NCBI GenBank assembly: GCA_019321725.1
Contig: CM033121.1
Location: 3,348,001 to 3,412,000, forward strand
Direction of reading: 5' to 3'
DNA length: 64,000 nucleotides
Source: Paulownia fortunei
Taxonomy: Eukaryota; Streptophyta; Magnoliopsida; Lamiales; Paulowniaceae
The notes below the pieces were generated by a model that saw nothing but the letters and a program-made list of their open reading frames with translations, searched no databases and was not told the origin of the DNA. The position numbers were made by a program, and so were the translations under genes. How positions within the stretch are numbered: the first letter of the stretch is position 1; every line of letters starts with the position of its first letter. This document shows positions 52,592-64,000 of this stretch, piece by piece.

Positions 52592-52710
52592 GTCAGGGAC
52601 ACAGCTACGGGTTAGGGGTTAGGGTGCTGGCGGCAGCGGCTGTTCCCATTCCTCAATTCTATAAAGTTTTTAAATTAATATAAATTATATATATATATTA
52701 TTTTAATTTT
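52592..52710 (+). repeat. Fragment of a dispersed repeat also found in the HVA22 intron
   Basis: Shares GTCAGGGACA and a CCTCAA-TC-ATAAA block followed by TTTAAAT-TAATATAAATTATAT with 61101-61215, in the same orientation. Between these it carries a G-rich section (about 52608-52650) absent from the other copy. No coding capacity. Confidence 0.55.
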
Positions 52711-54172
52711 TAAAATTTTATTCCTATAAAGTTAAAAATACCTTTTTATTTACTGTTTTTAATAAAAAATAAATCTCGTACTTAATTTTAATTTTTGACT
52801 CCTGGTATAATTTTTTTAAATTTAATTTGATTATTAGATTGGTGGTGGCCCTTATTAAATCAAGTCTATTCAATAATATTTTTAAATAGTATATAAAAGT
52901 TAAATAAATTTATTTATTATACATGCACGAAAAATATGTTCATAAAAATATTTTATTTATTAAACATACATTTTATAATGTCAAAAATGATATGAATTAC
53001 ACCAAATTAAAACATGATCCAAATTGATAATTGCAATACACGACAGCAGAACAATGATCTGTGTTTCTTGATGAACATTTCATCTCAGCCAACAATGTTA
53101 AACTTTCAAAGTCATTAATGGCTAACTACAAGTTCATTCAACCCCTGGAAATCATCTCAACCATACATAACAGAGAGTTAAAACAGACAATGATTGCATG
53201 AATGAGATGGTGTGCAACTTGATTGATTTTTCATCCCTTTTTTTTTTTTTTTTCTTTTTCAGTTTTTTTGAGTTAAGAGGTTGGGTCCCAGTCCAGTTCC
53301 TTCAGCTCCTCCACTGTCTCTTTATAGATTGAATGATAAAAGCAGTGCACGTGGAGTCTGAATCAAGAAACAGTCCATCCACAGTAAAAGGGCTCCTCAG
53401 AAATCAAAAGTACAACTTGGAATTCAAAATTTTTTCTGAGTTTTATTTTAACAGACTACAGATAGTACAATTTGCAGATAAATAATTAAGTTTCATTCAG
53501 TTTTTACTGCATGCTCCATGCACAGATAATTTACTTTAAGGGTAAGTGTATATGCTTGATCACTTTGCTTGCATAATGCAACCGAAAACGCATTTCTGAA
53601 CATCATTTTTTTTTATGGTAAAAACTATAAATTTGGATATCGAAACTCACTTTTAAACTCCAACTTTAGATATTGTAATCATTTTGAAAGCAATCGTTCA
53701 TGGATAAAGAGAACACTGTTACGTTTAAATAAATGATAAAATGATAGACAATAGTAGTATTCAAGTTTCAAAAAATGAAATTACTTTGATACCCTCAGAA
53801 AAAGCAATTTTTTTTTTTCATAAAGAAAGATAGCTTAATTTGCCGTAGCCCACCACCCATATAATTCCCACTCATTGTGTTTGTTGCTTAAAGCTTGCAC
53901 TCACTCACTTCCCTTATCCCCTTCTCTCTTTTCTCTCTCCTAAAATAATAATCCATCTGCCAGCTCCAATCTCAAAGGAATTGGAAGCTAACAGCTTAGA
54001 GAGAGGGTGACGGACAGAAAAAAAAAAAAAAAAAAAAAAAAAAGAACCCCATAAATAAAAAGCAAGAAAAGAGAAAAGAGAGTCCCACAAGTGACTGAAA
54101 CTGAGGGTCATCTACAGATAGATGTACTAGACTAGCGCACCTCCCACCCCCACCAAGATATATTGCTGCTAC

Positions 54173-55354
54173 ATGATCATGGATGGTGGCAATGGAAATG
54201 CTATGCACAAGCCTAATTTTCCTTTACAACTGTTGGAGAAAAGAGATCATAACCAGCACCATGAAGAAGCTTGTACTTCTAGCTCGAATTTTGCCGTTTC
54301 AGGCAGTGATACAACCTTCAAAATATCAAATTCTTGCACACAGCAAGAGCAACCTAAGCCCCAGCCAAAGAGAACTTCCACTAAAGACAGGCATACTAAG
54401 GTTGATGGCCGCGGCCGACGGATCCGGATGCCAGCCACCTGCGCGGCCAGGGTTTTTCAGCTCACTAGAGAGTTAGGCCATAAATCTGACGGTGAAACCA
54501 TTGAATGGCTGCTCCAGCAGGCGGAGCCGGCGGTGATCGCCGCCACTGGTACCGGAACTATCCCAGCTAATTTCACTTCGCTTAATATATCAGTTAGGAG
54601 CTCAGGTTCAACCCTCTCAGCTCCCTCACATTTGAGGAATAATAGTTACTTTAGCCAGAGTTTCGGGGCGCCCCAGTATAGAATTAGAGCTGATCAGTGG
54701 GAGAGAAGTGTTGAGGATTCATCACAAAGAAGGGTTTTGTTTCCTGGAGTTGGATTATCATCTTCTGAGAATTCAATGAATTTTCTTAGTGGAAATGTGA
54801 ATGTGAATGCTATGTTACAAGCTAAGCAAGAACTGCGTGACACGGGTCTTGAGATGGCCGTGGCAGCGGCGGAAGGGGAGGCGAGTACAGGGCGGAAGCG
54901 GAGGCCTGAGGAAGATCTGCCGCCTGCAGTGCAAACCCAGATGGCGAATTATATGCTGCAGTCTAGTGCAGGGTCTATTCCCGCAAGCCAAGGTCAGGTT
55001 CCAGCTACAACATTTCTTATGGTGACAAATCCCAGCAGCCAAGTGAATATGTGTGGTGAATCTTTGTGGACTTTTCCTTCAATCGGGAACTCTAGCATGT
55101 ATAGAGGAAGTTCTGTGGCTAGTAGTGGACTGCATTTTATGAATCTTCCGACACCAATGGCGCTCTTGCCGGGGCAGCAACTAGCTATGGGCAATGGAGG
55201 AGGTGGTGGTGGTGGAGGCGGCGGTGGCGGCGGGGCAGTGGTCGACGGGCATTTGGGCATGCTTGCAGCCCTCAATGCATTTAGGCATATCCCTGGTGGT
55301 GGAGGGACGGAGGCTCAGGCCAGTGGCCACGGCGCAGGTGGCGCCGATGACTGA
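54173..55354 (+). CDS. TCP15: Class I TCP transcription factor, TCP15-like
   Basis: Single exon, 393 residues. The TCP DNA-binding domain runs from about residue 66 to 125: basic region [20 protein letters not shown], then the helix-loop-helix with [20 protein letters not shown] and [17 protein letters not shown]. The short basic region marks class I (PCF-type). Cys90 in [12 protein letters not shown] is the conserved class I cysteine reported to make DNA binding redox-sensitive. Near the C-terminus a run of 13 glycines (codons 55196-55234) precedes [16 protein letters not shown], a motif I associate with the TCP14/15 group. Such factors bind GTGGGNCC-type sites in the nucleus and promote cell division and growth. 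ATG at 54173 or 54179 could be used. The position between MOG1 and HVA22 matches Arabidopsis TCP15 (At1g69690, from memory). Confidence 0.93.
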   Translation: MIMDGGNGNAMHKPNFPLQLLEKRDHNQHHEEACTSSSNFAVSGSDTTFKISNSCTQQEQPKPQPKRTSTKDRHTKVDGRGRRIRMPATCAARVFQLTRELGHKSDGETIEWLLQQAEPAVIAATGTGTIPANFTSLNISVRSSGSTLSAPSHLRNNSYFSQSFGAPQYRIRADQWERSVEDSSQRRVLFPGVGLSSSENSMNFLSGNVNVNAMLQAKQELRDTGLEMAVAAAEGEASTGRKRRPEEDLPPAVQTQMANYMLQSSAGSIPASQGQVPATTFLMVTNPSSQVNMCGESLWTFPSIGNSSMYRGSSVASSGLHFMNLPTPMALLPGQQLAMGNGGGGGGGGGGGGGAVVDGHLGMLAALNAFRHIPGGGGTEAQASGHGAGGADD

Positions 55355-55866
55355 CATATTGCAACTAGCAATCACTCCTGATTTATAATAATCACTCTCA
55401 GTGTATGCATGATTTGTGTCCTTCTTGAATTTCATCAATTTCTTGAAATATGGATATAGATATATATATCTGTAATATGGTATATGAATGATTAGTTGCA
55501 GCACTAGGTTCTATCAGGGTTTGATCACTCTTGAGTAATCATCTTCTGATTTATCAATTTGATTGCGTGAATATCGAGTTTGATCTTTTTATCTTTTTAT
55601 GCTAGTATTGAAAAAGTGTTTTTTAGGGTTTTGAGAAAAATATATGAAGAATATGACATTGACCACTATTTGGGAATTAAAGTCTTCATTTGTAGACTTA
55701 TTGGATGTTGGTATTTCACAGGTATAGTGTGAACTATGAAATTGACCCCTAAGTTATTTTAGGCTGATTTTCCAAAGGTTTACACTATAAAAAATAAAAT
55801 AAAATTAGTTGCGTAATATTAAGTGACAATGTTCAAATTGCCCAAAAATATATATATATATATATA

Positions 55867-56228
55867 TCAAGTGATAATAATTTTTATTTTATCATATTAT
55901 AATTTTTAAAAATTTAATAGTGCTAAGTTTTTATCTAAGTTGTCCCATGTTAACAATTAATGATATATATATATATATATATAAATTAGTAATAACACAA
56001 ACATAGTGACAACTATAATTGTTATATATTACTGGGTTGTTAGAGCATGTATTACTAATTATCTATAATGACGATTTTATACATAATTTTTTTGTCACTA
56101 ATTATCAATTGTGTCATCTTCATATACAATTTTTTTGTTATTAATTATTAATAGTGATAACTGTTACTAAATTTTTGTTACTATTAAAATTATTAATATA
56201 ATAAAATAAAAATTCTTATTACTTAATA
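55867..56228. mobile_element. Foldback / MITE-like element
   Basis: Arm 55867-55921 is an imperfect reverse complement of arm 56180-56228 (both share AATTTTTATTTTAT and TTTAATAGT when aligned). The interior has repeated short words such as TTAGTGACA/TGTCACTAA. No open frame; flanking target duplication not resolved. Confidence 0.5.
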
Positions 56229-56429
56229 CATATAATTAGTGATAACTTTCATTCTGTACTTGACTTCTTCATACTTACATTCTCCTTTCTTGTAGTATTA
56301 CCTCCAAGATATGACTAACTTGCATGCAAGATTTAATTGTTAAATTTATATTGCTATTAACTAGATGGGCTTATTTTAACTAACCCAATTTTTTTCGGAA
56401 AAATCTTGCTTAGATTAGGTTCCTGTTTA

Positions 56430-56532
56430 GATCAAGTTTGATCAAACCCAACTAACTGCACGACAAGTACTATTACATTTAAAAATAATTTAATAGTACT
56501 TGTCATGCAGTTGGGTTTGATCAAACTTGATC
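56430..56532. repeat. Near-perfect 42-bp hairpin
   Basis: Arm 1 (56430-56475, starting GATCAAGTTTGATCAAACCC) and arm 2 (56491-56532) are reverse complements, except for one 4-base insertion in arm 1 and one substitution, separated by a 15-base loop. It stands alone about 1 kb downstream of the TCP gene, with no open frame. It could be a small foldback element or, if transcribed, a small-RNA precursor. Confidence 0.85.
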
Positions 56533-56920
56533 TCACATTTACATAATAAATATAATTAACCACATATTTCCTACACATTTTTCACCAGTAGAGAGTGCGT
56601 AGTAGGAGGCTAGTTTTGAAACAAAGTCCATTGTCATTATTCTCGGATTCTTGATGACTCTAATTTTCTCAAAAGAACCATAGAAGTACTGAATATGTCT
56701 GTGATTAAGGTTGCATCAAACTTGAGAAAAGGGTACAATGCATGTAGCCATGAAGGAGCCCACATTTTTCCCTTTTCATCAGGTGGCTCTCAGGTGGTAT
56801 CTGTGAGCCCTAGTTGCTGCCCCAGAACTCCCCAAAACGAGATACATATTTACTGAGTACCTATGGAACAGTTCCTCCTCTTTCTCATGTAAGGAGGCTG
56901 CAGCTCTTAGTTAGTCAGGT

Positions 56921-56960
56921 CGTGGGTGGTGGTTGGGGGTGGGGGGTGGGGGGTGGTGAG
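56921..56960 (+). repeat. G-rich tract, potential G-quadruplex
   Basis: Several runs of three to six G separated by single T or GT (for example GGGGGGTGGGGGGTGG) satisfy the usual G3+ four-run pattern. Confidence 0.75.
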
Positions 56961-59900
56961 GCCCTACCACACATGCCCTACTGATCACCTGTAAATCCGG
57001 ACCGTTCATTAAATGGTCTGTTTCTTGAGAAGCTTATCATCAAATCTTGAAAATATTACTATATAGTTTTCTTTCTCTTTCCTGCTTGAAATGATTTTCT
57101 TGACGTTGAGATGAGCATCTTTTGTGGACATATTTAGAGTGAAGGTTAACATCTGGCTTTTGGCTATGCTGTAATGATCCAGTACAGCATGGTCATTCCT
57201 TTATGTATGTGGCTGTTCTTTTCTGTAATTAAGATCCATCAGATATTCAGTCCACATGTAGTACAGAAATAATGCAGGTGGAGCTCTTTTTTTCATAAAG
57301 GATTTAATATTTCGAGGCCAAAATTCCCTGTTGCTCCAATTCATGTTTTGTTAGTTTTTTCCAAGGAGAAATAGTCTTAATTGATCTTTCAATTGTTCCC
57401 ACCCTAATATATATATATATATATATTCTTTTACATTAGCTTATTATATATTATGATTATGTTGGGAATCAAAATCTAATCAAAAATGAATTTATTATGA
57501 ATAACAAATCATTTTTGAGATAGCTGTATATTTGACTCTATCTAAATTGATTTTATTGAATTTAATATGTTTGTCTAAGCTTCTAAATTAGCAAGGGCGA
57601 AATTGTTGCTTTGAGTATATATATTTCTGCACATGAAAAAAAAATCACGGTCGTTTTTTGTGGCACTTGAGCTATTGGGTATGTTGTTTGTAAAGGGTAA
57701 AGACAATTAAATTGAATGTCTTTTAAGGGATTGCTGCAAAAGTGCTTATAAGTGACATTTAAATTGTAATTCATGAGAGAAAATTGAAATAGTTTATAAG
57801 TAGGTATAATAAATTTATTTAATAATTTGAGTTAATTATTTTTGTAACCGTAAAATAATTGCTATTGAAATTTCTTGCTTTGGATGCTTCCAAAACCCCA
57901 CCCGTGGGCTAAGGACTTCAATCCATTGTTAGATAGGACCAAATCTCTTTATTGATTGAGGAAAATAATAGCATCTTTGGGGGTTTTCATTCTGACAACT
58001 TTACCTTGATCATGATGTTGATGTACAATAATGCAAGTTTTCTCTATCTAGAGTGTTGCTAGTTATTACAACTTCTCCATTTGAGAGAAACTACTTCTAC
58101 GCTTTCATTTCATGTTTTTGGGTCGGGAGAAGAAAAACCAACTGCCTTGGTTTGGGCAGAAATTGTGGAAAAGTGAGCTGAGTGCCCTTAATTTGTGCAT
58201 TTTCTAGAAAAAAAAAAAAAATCAAGAAAAAGAGAGGCATTAATTAAGGCACACAGCAATAAAATTTCAGTTACTTTATAAGGACAATATTGTTTATTCC
58301 AGGGGAAGCACAAAAAAGCTGTCTACAATTATCCACATAATAGTCAAGCAAATATTCTACATTTAGTTAATCCTCCCTCCAATTACATTCCCCACCCCCT
58401 TCACTCCTATGGCTATATATATATATATATATATATATTGAGGGTATATTGAGATTGAAATATTTTATAAGTATGACAATCTTAAGATAACAAAATTCTT
58501 TATTGGGTAAGTTATAATTCATGTAAAACGCGTAACGATATAGACACAGTCGAAGAAAGGCTATGTGAAGTAAACTGAATACAAACTATTTGTTACTAAT
58601 ACCTAAAATTGGAGTTTCATAATTCTTCATCTTTAAATTCTATCTTTTTGTTTATTTGCTACAAACTCATATTTTTTTTCATATATAATAAATAATACAT
58701 TTATATTATTAAATACCAATAATTGTATATAATAAAAAAAATCAAACATTGGAATGCCAATTATGTTATATAATTCAAACTCGATTGGTTTTAATCTCAT
58801 GATCTCATTTTATTTTGTATGAGTTCGATTCATATTTTAATTAAATGAGAGAATAATGATACTAAGGAAGATAGAAAATCAGAATAAATAATTTAAAAAG
58901 ATTTAAAAAGCTTTTTATAATTTTATTTGTATTTTTAATTTGACTTCCAAATTTTTATTGAATATCAACCATATCCAAAACACATCAGATTCTCATACTA
59001 CCAGAATACAATATCATTTTTTTTTTAATTTTTGAAAACTCCATAGTTATATCCAATACGTATTCAGGCCATATCGAGGTAATTGCACAAGATTATTTTT
59101 TAAAGTATTTGTGCACCATAATATTTGATCTATATTAATTAAATACTTTAAACCTATAGTTAAAAAAAATTGACAAATTGATCGATTTCATGTGACTTAA
59201 ATAGATTATTACTATTCTTGGTTGATAAATTGTTCATTTGTATTACGATATTATTAAAAAAAATATTCATATAACAAACTAATAAATTAACGTATTACCC
59301 CGTATGAAATTTATTTTTATTTTTAGAAAAAGAGACAGGATCAAAGCCCTTGACAAGTACATTTTTGTCAGTTAATGAGGTAGTAATTTGCCTGTTACTT
59401 GTAACGTGTTTTTTCTTTTTTACTGCTCTTTACCATTTTCACATGAGTGTAATTTGAAATTTGGCCCAATGTGATAAGAATCCAATGTCTAATTTTTGAC
59501 AAATTAACATGAAGTGTTCTGTAACAGGTCTTTTTTGTAATGCATCAAGATTCATAGTCAATAGCTATCAAATCACCATCATTTTTATATTTTTTACAAT
59601 TGGAAAATAAAAGAGTTTTTGCAAACGAGGTCTTATTTAAACGGTTAAAATTAAAATTTTAAATTAATTACATGTGTAGATATTTGTCTCATTTTATATA
59701 TTAATGCATTATGTAATTATCACTTCTCTTTCAAAAATATAAAGGGTAAAAAAAAAAAAAAAACTAAAAACCAACCTAAAAATTCAGATTTTTAATAACG
59801 CAACAATTGAATATACTAAAATAATTTGCTTTACATATATAATTGTTCTTTTTTCTGTTTGCAGTTGTGCCCACATATGATGTAATAAACTACAAATTTT

Positions 59901-60221
59901 TCAAAAAGAAAAAAAAAAAAAAATCCACTGACAGGCTTTGTATGCATTAGTCAAAATTCGGTGCCTCTTTCTTGGTGAAACATAAGATTCTCCATAAATC
60001 TGCTCCAGTATTTCTTTCTAAATCACCTTTTATGTACTCTCAAAGTTCACTTTTTCACACACCACTTTTTCGCCAGAAAACGTGCACAGGTCATTGCTTT
60101 TACACACCTTTTCTTGTTTTTCACTATCCCATATACAAAGCCACTTAGTAGTTAGTACCAATTCCACAATCTCTCAGCAAGAAACCATCAGAAGTAACGA
60201 AAAAAAGAACAGAAACCTCAG

Positions 60222-61307
60222 ATGGGCAATGGAGATAACATCTTTTCTGTTGTGGCAAAGAACATTGATGTTCTTGCAATGTAAGTATTTAACATAAATT
60301 GTCACCTTAGCAAGCACTATATATGTTTTGTTTCCCATGTTTTGTACATTGTTTAGTTTTAGCATTGTGCTGATGCTATATACATCTTAATCTGATTCTC
60401 AGGCCTCTGGTTTCCCTTGTTTTTCCTCTGTAAGTCAATTTTTTTTTTTTGCATGGGCATTATTATGATCTTGGAATTCAAAAAATGGACACGATAACTT
60501 ATATTTTCAAATGTGTTACAGATATTGTTCCATCAAGGCCATAGAGACTAAGTCCCGCGCAGATGATCAGCAATGGCTGACATATTGGGTTCTTTACTCT
60601 CTTATCACCTTATTTGAGCTCACATTTGCCAAAGTACTTGAATGGTAAATTTTACTAAGCTTGTTCCATATTTATCCTTGCTGAAATGATCATCAACAGT
60701 AAAACTAAAAATTAAAAAACAGAAGAAGAAAAAAGCTTGTAAAAATACATCAGGTTTGAAGGGCCCTTATATTTCTTGAATATGATCATAATCAGGTTTC
60801 CCATTTGGTCTTACGCGAAGCTGATAGGTGTCTGCTGGCTGGTGTTGCCTTATTTCAATGGGGCAGCATATGTTTATGAGCATTTCATCAGGCCTTTCTA
60901 CAGGAACCCACAGGTTAAACTATGGTACGTTCCCCGTAAGAAGGATATCTTCAGCAAGCCTGATGATATCCTTACTGCTGCAGAAAAATATATAGAAGAA
61001 AATGGACCAGAAGCCTTTGAAAGACTCATAGCCAGGGTAACTATAACTTCCTTCTCTTTTAGAGAACTCAGATCAATTTACTGATGGAAATAATGTTATT
61101 GTCAGGGACAGCCGAGCCAGGCGTCCCTCAACTCCATAAAATATTTTAAATTTAATATAAATTATATGTATAAAATTACCCTTTTGTCTACTATTGATGG
61201 ATTTTTTTTTAATTATTATTATTTATTTTCTTGGTGTGTAGGCTGATAGAGAGTCAAGAACCAGGAGGAGCAGCTACACAATCTTTCATGATGATTATGA
61301 ATACTGA
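60222..61307 (+). CDS. HVA22C: HVA22-like (TB2/DP1/REEP family) ER-membrane protein
   Basis: Five exons, all in phase: 60222-60280, 60403-60429, 60522-60644, 60796-61036, 61242-61307, giving 171 residues. The TB2/DP1 domain is complete: a hydrophobic VSLVFPLYCSIKAIE hairpin, the hallmark DDQQWLTYWVLYS, FELTFAKVLEWFPIW, and LPYFNGAAYVYEHFIRPFY. A charged C-terminal region ends in FHDDYEY. Plant HVA22 proteins are REEP/Yop1 relatives that shape ER tubules and are often induced by abscisic acid or stress; no ABRE is claimed here. The start MGNGDNIF is the first Met of the conserved N-terminus. Position next to a TCP15-like gene suggests HVA22C (At1g69700, from memory), but HVA22A is similar, so the letter is provisional. 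Intron 4 contains a dispersed repeat fragment. Confidence 0.92.
61101..61215 (+). repeat. Dispersed repeat fragment inside HVA22 intron 4
   Basis: Starts GTCAGGGACAGCC and continues with CCTCAACTCCATAAA and TTTAATATAAATTATAT, matching 52592-52710. It occupies most of the 205-base intron without disturbing donor or acceptor. Confidence 0.6.
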
Positions 61308-63740
61308 AGTTTCAAGATTTTTCTGCGGCTATGAACATTTGACTTACTGTTTATCTGTTATGGATCTCTGTAAAAAAAACTTCTAAGCCTTTCTGACTGT
61401 TTAATTTTGATGGTACTTTCGTATGAATATTTGTTACTTCCATTATTTCCTGCTTTTAAGGATGTTTTGTTGGTCTGGAAATGGAGGGATGGACTTTAGG
61501 AACTCAAGGATGAATTGAACCCTTCAGATTTCAATTGGGATTATGGGCTGAGAAATGAATATTGCTCTCGCATCTGAATTAAGATGTGGGTAGGGAGGGA
61601 CATGGGCAGACAGATCATAAGCTCATTGAAAATAGGTGATTATAATAAAATACCCTAATGTGCGACAAAGTGCTGGTTGACAGGTTACTAGGAATTAATT
61701 AAGAGTATTATTTCTTGTTGGTTGACAGGATGTTTGGAAGGGTGATTGGCTAAACTTACTTTTATATATTTTACAAATTTTTTTATATTTTATAAGATGT
61801 GTTTTAAGTTTATAAAATATTACATCTTATTTTAAAAATAAAATTTTGAAATATATGTTAATAATATTTATTTTGTAATTACGATAATTAACAATAAAAG
61901 AATTTATTATAATCTTAAAAATAAGTTAAGATTTTTTTATTTTTTTATTTGGTAAAAGAGCAGGAGTTGGAGCTCCTAACACAATCCAACACGGTCAAAA
62001 AAGATTTTCATTAATAATTCTATGACTTATAATTGTGAATCTATTTATGATGAATGAAATAAGATGGAAAATATTAATGCTCCTTTTTAGTTCTTGTGCA
62101 AATTCTTGGATGCTTCAAGACTTAGATGTTTGAGTTTTGGTTCAATAAAATCAACATAAACTTGAAAAAGAGGAAAAGAATTAGACCTTCCATATGGAAC
62201 ATTAAGCAAAATCAACATCTTGGAATATTGATATATTAACCAAAACAAAAGACATAGTTAATTTAATTCCAACAATATCTAAAGCTAGCCATTAATGAGA
62301 CAATTGTAGCCAATTATATATTTCAATTCTCAAAACTCATCATAACTACATATCATACGTTTAGTTTGTTTGTTTATAGGTATTTGGACTCTCCACTAAG
62401 AATCGACTATAATTAATATTACTCTACCATCAAAAAGTAAAATTATAATTTTAACCAGTACCAAATTATAATTGAATAAGTTGAATAGCTCAAAAATCAA
62501 TTTCGTTTTGGACAGGAACGGATACTAGGATTGAAGTATTAGAGGGGCCAAGCGATTTTTACAACAATAACACTTAAAGAAATAATTGATTCATTTTAAG
62601 ATAAAAATTATACAGTAAAAAAATGTTATATAATTATCAAAATAAGAACAATATGTAATTAGAAGGGTAAATGGTACGTCACCCCCCAAAATTTAACCAT
62701 TTTTATACATTACTCCAAAAATAAATTTTAAGCATTTTGCCTCTTTCAAATTTAAATAATTTTAGCATTTTACTCCTAAAAGTAAGTTTTAACTATTTTG
62801 CCCTCTCAACTTATATTTATTATAACACTTTACCCCTCAATATTAATTTCATATTAATCAGAATATTTTCATCGTGCGCATATATTTTTTCTTATTTAAA
62901 TTTTAAAAATACATCATAATAAATTTTTAATATTATCAATGGTAAAAATACAATAAATTGTATACATTAAATACAATATAAATTGAGGGGACAAAGTATT
63001 TAAAATTTATTTCGAAATAAAGTGTTAAAACAATTAACTTTGAGGGAGCAAATTATTTAAAATTTAGTTTGGGGTAATGTATTAAAATAGTCAAATTTAA
63101 GAGAATGAAGTATCATTTATCCTAAATAGAATATACAATAATTTATCACGATGTTACAATTAAAATATCGTCATTATCTACTAGAATCTATTTGAAAATT
63201 TATAAGCAAAAAAATAAATAAAAAATGCTCCAAGTACCAAAATTTCTCTATAAACACAAAGAGTATAATTGTTATTCTAATTACATACTTTAGTATAAGA
63301 AGTTAAGTGTAGAGCTATAAACACTATGCCTAGGAGTGAAAAAGAAAGAAAAAAGCAAAAAGAGCTTAGAGACACCCTACTTTTTTTATTTTTTTCCTAA
63401 TAAATCCAAATTTAGATGAGAATTTGAAAGTTAATTAGACAATATTAACTTTTGGCCTTGTGTTTAATTCCTTTATACGTATATATACCAACACTAACTA
63501 AAATTGATGATAATGAAGTTAGGGTTAAAATCTTATTCTCAAGGGTTTGAATTAAAAAATAATAATTTGTATATGATTTTTATATTTCAAGCCTCGGTTT
63601 TAAAAAAATATATATATCTAATTTTAAAATGTTGGACTTGGGAGTGGGAACAAAGTGCCAATTATCCGTTTCCTCTTTGGACACATGCGTTGCTTTTTGG
63701 CTTTATTTTGTCAAACAAATAAAGAGACTCACGAAAATGA
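61308..63740. other. Intergenic DNA downstream of HVA22
   Basis: HVA22 3' UTR at the left, then AT-rich DNA, a short fragment with AGTATTAGAGGGGCCAAG (62537-62554) that looks like old transposon debris, and the foldback at 62664-63123. No gene is recognised. Confidence 0.6.
62664..63123. mobile_element. MITE-like foldback with long inverted arms made of about 60-bp subrepeats
   Basis: The left terminus AGGGTAAATGGTAC and the reverse complement of the right terminus AGGATAAATGATAC pair, and imperfect complementarity extends over roughly 160 bases in each arm. Each arm is itself built of about 60-base units that repeat a TTTAA-(N)-CATTTTxCC pattern. No transposase frame. A target-site duplication was not found in the flanks. 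Confidence 0.7.
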
Positions 63741-64000
63741 CAAAAGTGAAACCATCCCAATCATCGAATCGCCCTCCCCGTCCCAGATACAAACTGACTT
63801 TCAGTTGATGACATGGAATTTTCCCGGAAAAACAGGAATGTTGAGAAATAGAAATGCAGAGAGAGGAACCAAGAAACACGAATATATCTACAGAAGGTAT
63901 GCACGTTTGAGGAGTCTTACCCTGAAAATTCAACCCTTTCCAAATCCCATAATTCCTTCACAAAAAACCCTTTTGATTTCAAGAACCAAAAATTCCTTTC
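63741..64000 (+). other. Possible 5' region of a gene beyond the right edge
   Basis: Base composition changes to a less AT-rich, CT- and AC-containing sequence like a plant leader. A frame opening at ATG 63808 stays open to the window edge (about 64 codons), but the peptide matches no family I know and several short competing ATG frames exist. Untranslated leader or promoter is as likely as coding. Confidence 0.25.

Larger units (their letters stand above)
49493..54172. other. Intergenic DNA, no gene seen
   Basis: About 4.7 kb between the MOG1 stop and the TCP start. It contains CA/TA microsatellites at 50597-50640 and 50941-50992, a dispersed repeat fragment at 52592-52710, T runs near 53238-53255 and, right before the TCP gene, a CT-rich patch (53920-53940) and a 26-base A run at 54018-54043 that probably belong to its promoter or leader. 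No coding exon is recognised. Confidence 0.65.
55355..60221. other. Intergenic DNA rich in foldbacks and AT microsatellites
   Basis: About 4.9 kb with the TCP 3' UTR at the left and the HVA22 promoter at the right. It contains a foldback (55867-56228), a strong hairpin (56430-56532), a G-rich tract (56921-56960) and TA microsatellites at about 55852-55866, 55963-55982, 57407-57426 and 58414-58438. No gene is recognised. Confidence 0.65.

Noticed and set aside
52605..52622. Telomere-like GGGTTAGGGGTTAGGG
   Set aside because: Only two irregular units inside a repeat fragment; no array of the plant telomere unit.

Overview
This window is nuclear DNA from a flowering plant, almost certainly a eudicot. 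The genes are split by GT-AG introns, intergenic DNA is AT-rich and full of small non-coding repeats, and every recognisable protein belongs to a plant family. Many are plant-specific (phytochrome kinase substrate, TCP factor, DUF26 protein, plant PMT methyltransferase). I do not name a species. Exon models come from reading splice sites by eye and checking reading-frame phase across each junction.

Layout, left to right: a plastid CPBP/CAAX-type intramembrane protease (minus, last exon beyond the left edge); a PMT2-like Golgi methyltransferase (plus, 6 coding exons); a phytochrome kinase substrate (PKS) protein (plus, single exon); a sphinganine C4-hydroxylase (minus, 2 exons); ORC6 (minus, 10 exons) with E2F-like sites upstream; a two-domain DUF26 membrane protein resembling plasmodesmata-located proteins (minus, single exon); a cullin-3 gene (minus, 2 exons) with four apparent frameshifts; an initiator tRNA-Met; MOG1 (plus, 7 exons, one apparent 1-nt lesion); a TCP15-like class I TCP factor (plus); and an HVA22/REEP-like protein (plus, 5 exons). 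The gaps hold microsatellites, short tandem duplications, foldback or MITE-like elements and unexplained AT-rich DNA. I see no intact transposase, reverse transcriptase, virus-like gene or CRISPR array.

The genes do not form one pathway. They are housekeeping and regulatory neighbours: chloroplast membrane proteolysis, wall-matrix methylation, light signalling, sphingolipid synthesis, DNA replication, ubiquitin ligation, Ran-GTPase support, growth control and ER membrane shaping. The order is informative. From memory, their Arabidopsis counterparts lie in three separate chromosome-1 blocks, and this window seems to keep them together as in an ancestral segment.

The most notable anomaly is a cluster of small indels, mostly contractions of short base runs, confined to about 39.5-46.3 kb and hitting three otherwise conserved genes (cullin-3, tRNA-iMet, MOG1). 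The other coding genes I could phase read through cleanly. This looks more like a poorly polished stretch of assembly than true gene decay, but raw reads are needed to decide. I did not find a convincing undescribed system. The best non-coding candidates are a near-perfect hairpin at 56430-56532 and several foldback elements.
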